This document shows, piece after piece, positions 61,080-64,000 of a stretch of 64,000 nucleotides of DNA. Numbering within the stretch: the stretch's first letter is position 1; each line of letters starts with the position of its first letter. This DNA is from JBBQWZ01 sp038210135 (GTDB lineage: Bacteria; Acidobacteriota; Terriglobia; Bryobacterales; Bryobacteraceae), in contig JBBQWZ010000027.1 of NCBI GenBank assembly GCA_038210135.1, positions 1-64,000 of the forward strand, read 5' to 3'. The notes beneath the pieces were generated by a model that worked only from the letters and a program-made list of their open reading frames with translations, did no database searches and was not told the origin of the DNA. The position numbers and the translations under genes are program-made.

Positions 61080-62637
61080 CGCCGCACCTGCGTCGGCGAG
61101 AGTGTCAAACGGATCGTCCGATGCGAAGACCGTCCGGTGCGCGATCTACACCCGCAAATCCACTGAAGAGGGCCTGCAGCAGGAGTTCAACTCCCTCGAT
61201 GCACAGCGGGAAGCATCTGAGGCTTTCGTAGCCAGCCAGAAGCACGAGGGCTGGCAGGTGATCACCGAGCACTTTGACGATGGCGGCTTCACGGGCGGCA
61301 ATATGGATCGCCCAGCCTTGAAGCGGCTGCTGGCGGCTGTGGAGTCTCGATCAATCGACTGCATCGTTGTCTATAAAGTGGACCGGCTCAGTCGGTCGCT
61401 GCTCGACTTCTCTCGAATCATTGAGGTCTTCGACCGGCATGGCGTCAGCTTCGTTGCGGTGACACAGCAATTCAACACGACGAGTTCCCTCGGCCGACTC
61501 ACGCTGAATATCCTCTTGTCGTTCGCGCAGTTCGAGCGCGAGATTATTTCAGAGCGCACGCGCGACAAGATGTCAGCCGCGCGACGAAAAGGCAAATGGA
61601 TCGGTGGCCACCCGGTGCTTGGGTACGACATCGACTCCAAGGGTGGCCGGATCATCGTCAATCCCGCCGAGGCGGAACAGGTCCGAACGCTCTTCGGTCT
61701 GTACATGGCCAAAGGATCAACGCTGCCGGTTCTTCAGGAAACCCAGCGGATCGGTCTGATGAGCAAGCGGTGGACCACCGAAGATGGCAAGGTCCGGGGT
61801 GGAAAACCATTCACCAGAGGCTCGCTGCACGCGACCCTGACCAACGTTCTGTACACGGGAATGGTTGACCACAAGGGCGTGCTGTATACCGGCGAGCACG
61901 ATCGGATCGTAGATCAGGAGACGTGGGATCGTGTCCACGAAACGCTCCGGCGCAATGGCAGCGACAAGGGCGCGACTGTCAGGAACAAGCTTGGTGCACT
62001 ATTGCGCGGGCTCCTCTTCTGCGTTCCATGCGGCACCCCGATGATGCACACTTACACGATGCGGAAGTCGAAGCGTTACCGCTACTACGTCTGCTACAAC
62101 GCCCAACAACGGGGATGGCAGAATTGCGAGACGAAGTCGGTTTCCGCCCAGTCCATAGAGACGGCGGTCCTAGACAGCATCCGCCGTATCGGCACCGACC
62201 CGAAGCTGGCGGAGGCGGTTGCGGCCGCAGCGCTTGATCACGTGGCGAGCCAGCGCGTGGCCCTCGACCTGGAGTTGGACGCCCAGCGCAGAAACCTTCG
62301 GGGGCTCAATCAGAGCCTTGCCCGCGAAGCCGCTGACACCAGCGTGGACTCCGGCGCACGGTTCGAACGGATCGTCGCCCTTCAGCGGGATATCGAAACA
62401 GCCGAACGTCGGCTGGCAGAACTGGCTGAGGAGCGGAAGTCCTGTGACCAGGACCGCATCAACGCAAACGATCTCCGCACCACGCTTGCTGAGTTTGACT
62501 CGATCTGGTCGTCCCTGGTCGCCAGGGAGCAGGAGCACCTGATTCAATTGCTGGTCGCCAAAGTGGGCTATCACGGACAAACCGGCAAGGTGACCGTCAA
62601 TTTCCGCAGTGCAGGAGCGAAGGAACTATGCCAGTAA
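61066..62637 (+). CDS. Large serine recombinase
   Basis: The 523-residue product has the resolvase/invertase catalytic domain: YTRKSTEEG with nucleophile S32, YKVDRLSRSLLDFSRIIEVF, and FAQFEREIISERTRDKMSAA. The recombinase domain follows (KWIGGHPVLGYDID, about 185-290). A zinc-ribbon uses C322/C325-type cysteines (FCVPCG and CYNAQQRGWQNC), and a coiled coil lies near 390-470. Such enzymes integrate and excise elements at att sites. The tRNA-Asn 1 kb upstream is a plausible attB neighbourhood. It overlaps DUF2924 and the next gene, so the three make one operon. Confidence 0.93.
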   Translation: MARNSAAPASARVSNGSSDAKTVRCAIYTRKSTEEGLQQEFNSLDAQREASEAFVASQKHEGWQVITEHFDDGGFTGGNMDRPALKRLLAAVESRSIDCIVVYKVDRLSRSLLDFSRIIEVFDRHGVSFVAVTQQFNTTSSLGRLTLNILLSFAQFEREIISERTRDKMSAARRKGKWIGGHPVLGYDIDSKGGRIIVNPAEAEQVRTLFGLYMAKGSTLPVLQETQRIGLMSKRWTTEDGKVRGGKPFTRGSLHATLTNVLYTGMVDHKGVLYTGEHDRIVDQETWDRVHETLRRNGSDKGATVRNKLGALLRGLLFCVPCGTPMMHTYTMRKSKRYRYYVCYNAQQRGWQNCETKSVSAQSIETAVLDSIRRIGTDPKLAEAVAAAALDHVASQRVALDLELDAQRRNLRGLNQSLAREAADTSVDSGARFERIVALQRDIETAERRLAELAEERKSCDQDRINANDLRTTLAEFDSIWSSLVAREQEHLIQLLVAKVGYHGQTGKVTVNFRSAGAKELCQ

Positions 62638-63083
62638 AAGAGCTAACGACAGCCGCCCCGGAGCCGAGGGAGCATCACCATGCCATCCAGGTCGTGATAA
62701 CGCTGCCAGTGCGCCCGCGTCGCCGAGAAAGCCGCAAAGGCGAGCAGGCCGACGCGGTTTCTGATGCCGGAAGCCGGTCGCGAATTCCTCGAACACCCCG
62801 ACTCATGGCGCTCGCCATCAAGTTCCAAGAGATGATCGAGCGTGGCGAAGTCGTTGACTACGCAGACCTCGCCCGTTTAGGCTACGTAACGCGTGCTCGG
62901 ATCACCCAGATCATGAACATGCTCAACCTCGCCCCAGATATTCAGGAGGAGATTTTGTTCGCGGATTTCCTGGCGATCGGTAACGTTCCAGAGAGGCGCA
63001 TTCGGTCAATCTCGCAACTCGTTTGTTGGACCTATCAGAGGCGGGCATGGACCCAACTACAGAGAGGCATCAGTGTGACTTAA
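62628..63083 (+). CDS. HTH (KorB/ParB-like) protein behind the recombinase
   Basis: ATG 62628 overlaps the recombinase stop by ten bases. The 151-residue product has a basic N-terminal part, then MALAIKFQEMIERGEVVDYA, DLARLGYVTRARITQIMNML and NLAPDIQEEILF, which is the helix-turn-helix of KorB/ParB-like proteins. It would bind the element's DNA. The third gene of a conserved DUF2924-recombinase-HTH set. The C-terminus (QLVCWTYQRRAW) resembles the WxxQ ending seen in related proteins. Confidence 0.75.
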   Translation: MPVKELTTAAPEPREHHHAIQVVITLPVRPRRRESRKGEQADAVSDAGSRSRIPRTPRLMALAIKFQEMIERGEVVDYADLARLGYVTRARITQIMNMLNLAPDIQEEILFADFLAIGNVPERRIRSISQLVCWTYQRRAWTQLQRGISVT

Positions 63084-63466
63084 AAGCGACGGGACCTTGC
63101 CAGTCCGTCGTCCGGTGCCAGATCGTTGCCGACATATAATAAGCGAATTCGCCATCTATGCGGACCTTTTCCGCGTTGCCAGGGCAACCGAGACGAACTG
63201 CACCTTCGAGCTGTAATTAAATGCCACAAAACATTCACGAACTGTGCGTCCAGTGGCCGTTCGGCATTCTGAGAATACTCGTTCGCTCCGTCCACCTCGG
63301 GGATTTTTCGGCGCTCGAGCGGGTGAATCTCAGTAAAATATTATTTCTACTTTGTTTTGCCGCCTGATAAGATGGGGCGAAATATTGGCTTTGTATTCGA
63401 GGACGCCCGCCGAGTGCTGGGCCGTTTCCTCCTGGCACAAGCCTGTACCACTTGGAGTATCCGAAA
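63084..63466. other. Non-coding leader between recombinase operon and cargo gene
   Basis: About 380 bases without a supported gene. It holds a consensus -10 (TATAAT, 63135-63140) with only a weak -35, and an A/T-rich block at 63331-63360, unlike the chromosome. A promoter of the cargo gene is expected here. Confidence 0.4.
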
Positions 63467-64000
63467 ATGTCGCTCAAACTCAAGAGCTTTGCTCAGCCAG
63501 ATCTGCTGAAGAGAATCCAGCCCGAAAATCTGATTCGGCTGCTTGATCCTCACCGACTCTTTTTCGATATGAAGGGGTTTTCCCTTCCCGGCGGAGATGA
63601 CGGCGAGATCGAGTATCTTGCATTGGCCGGAATCCTCGCTCAACCGGATGAAGACATGCCTTCCGATCTGGTCGAGGCTCTTCATGTCATCGGGAATTTC
63701 AGTGGCGATGAATATTTCGAAGATCTTCTCGAAATGGCCAGTAGGGCGAATCTGCGGGTCGGTAGCGACGCCACAACCCCTGACGTCGCCACACGACTTT
63801 ACCTGCACGATTCCCAGATTCTCGAACGAAAGGAACGGGAGGTGCTCTTCGTAAAACGGAAGATTTTCGAGAGCTATCGTGCGGCAAATCCCGAGGAATT
63901 GATTGTGGTCGGCCACCTTCCGGAAGACCTGACGCCACTTGAGGCGGATCTCGATAAATACTTCCAATCGAAGAAGCAAGGCGTGGGCAGTCGAGTTCTT
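63467..64000 (+). CDS. Conserved-looking hypothetical cargo gene, cut by window end
   Basis: From ATG 63467 (GGAG nine bases upstream) the frame stays open to the last base: 178 codons, MSLKLKSFAQPDLLKRIQPE, then NLIRLLDPHRLFFDMKG, a central EIEYLALAGILAQPDEDMPS and SDLVEALHVIGNF, and later DDG-free basic ILERKEREVLFVKRKIFESY. It is soluble, helical and acidic/basic-balanced. I do not recognise the family. The gene directly follows the recombinase module, so it is the first cargo gene of the element and deserves extension beyond the window. Confidence 0.65.
   Translation, partial: MSLKLKSFAQPDLLKRIQPENLIRLLDPHRLFFDMKGFSLPGGDDGEIEYLALAGILAQPDEDMPSDLVEALHVIGNFSGDEYFEDLLEMASRANLRVGSDATTPDVATRLYLHDSQILERKEREVLFVKRKIFESYRAANPEELIVVGHLPEDLTPLEADLDKYFQSKKQGVGSRVL

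Noticed and set aside
63347..63979. 210-codon frame on the minus strand at the window end
   Set aside because: It opposes the open-ended plus-strand gene, which has a ribosome binding site and better composition.
60036..64000. Second copy of the tRNA-Asn 3' end as the right attachment site
   Set aside because: No matching stretch was found by eye; the right end must be outside the window.

Overview
The window looks like chromosomal DNA of a GC-rich Acidobacteriota member, most like the Bryobacterales/Solibacteraceae group. This is inferred from gene content: a large TonB-dependent receptor with an N-terminal carboxypeptidase-regulatory-like domain, an ADOP-type duplicated-orphan permease behind a PadR regulator, a Ser/Thr kinase fused to TPRs, a PEP-CTERM protein, a Tat-exported Gfo/Idh/MocA oxidoreductase and UbiD. 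No rRNA gene is present to confirm it.

Layout. 1-5.7 kb is a scrambled accessory zone. It holds two inverted copies of an IS3-type element around an FAD oxidoreductase, an intact tRNA-Pro with an inverted copy of its 3' half and terminator, an rve-type transposase, a HigBA module with a nonsense-broken toxin, and a stub of an OLD-type ATPase. 5.7-16.7 kb is a DNA-repair block: full-length Lhr helicase and a Nei/Fpg glycosylase (+) converge on an ATP-dependent ligase and its MBL-fold exonuclease (-). Behind these lie a multi-PAS histidine kinase and a response regulator cut off by the exonuclease gene. 17-25 kb holds a decayed molybdopterin oxidoreductase end, initiator tRNA, a DUF4105 protein, a PEP-CTERM protein, a TetR regulator, an enoyl-CoA hydratase and GlpD. 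25-31 kb holds the TonB receptor, a PHP-domain stub, a YqcC-like protein and an ankyrin/CxxCH/cyclase-fold fusion. 31-41.7 kb is mainly metabolic: oxidoreductase, then a tight acyl-CoA dehydrogenase-MeaB-MTA phosphorylase-glycosyltransferase operon, FabG with a methyltransferase, UbiD, and GltS. 41.7-58.6 kb holds tRNA-His, a RhlE-type helicase, a radical SAM enzyme, an S9 peptidase, kinase-TPR, an amine permease, PadR-ADOP, a frameshifted YbaY-type lipoprotein and the ftsY-ribD-ribE operon. 58.8-60 kb has a small charged lipoprotein, an FdhD pseudogene and tRNA-Asn. From 60 kb to the window end an integrated element starts right behind tRNA-Asn (small ORF, DUF2924, large serine recombinase, HTH protein, then an unknown cargo gene that runs off the end).

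Two themes stand out. First, the window is rich in gene stubs: IS3, HigB, OLD ATPase, response regulator, formate-dehydrogenase-like subunit, SnoaL-like, PHP, YbaY and FdhD. Two of these, the molybdopterin oxidoreductase and its sulfurtransferase FdhD, are consistent with loss of one pathway. Second, tRNA genes mark the mobile regions (tRNA-Pro at 2.7 kb, tRNA-Asn at 60 kb). The best candidates for something little described are the serine-recombinase module with its cargo, the Lhr-Nei/ligase-exonuclease arrangement, and the ankyrin-CxxCH-toroid fusion.
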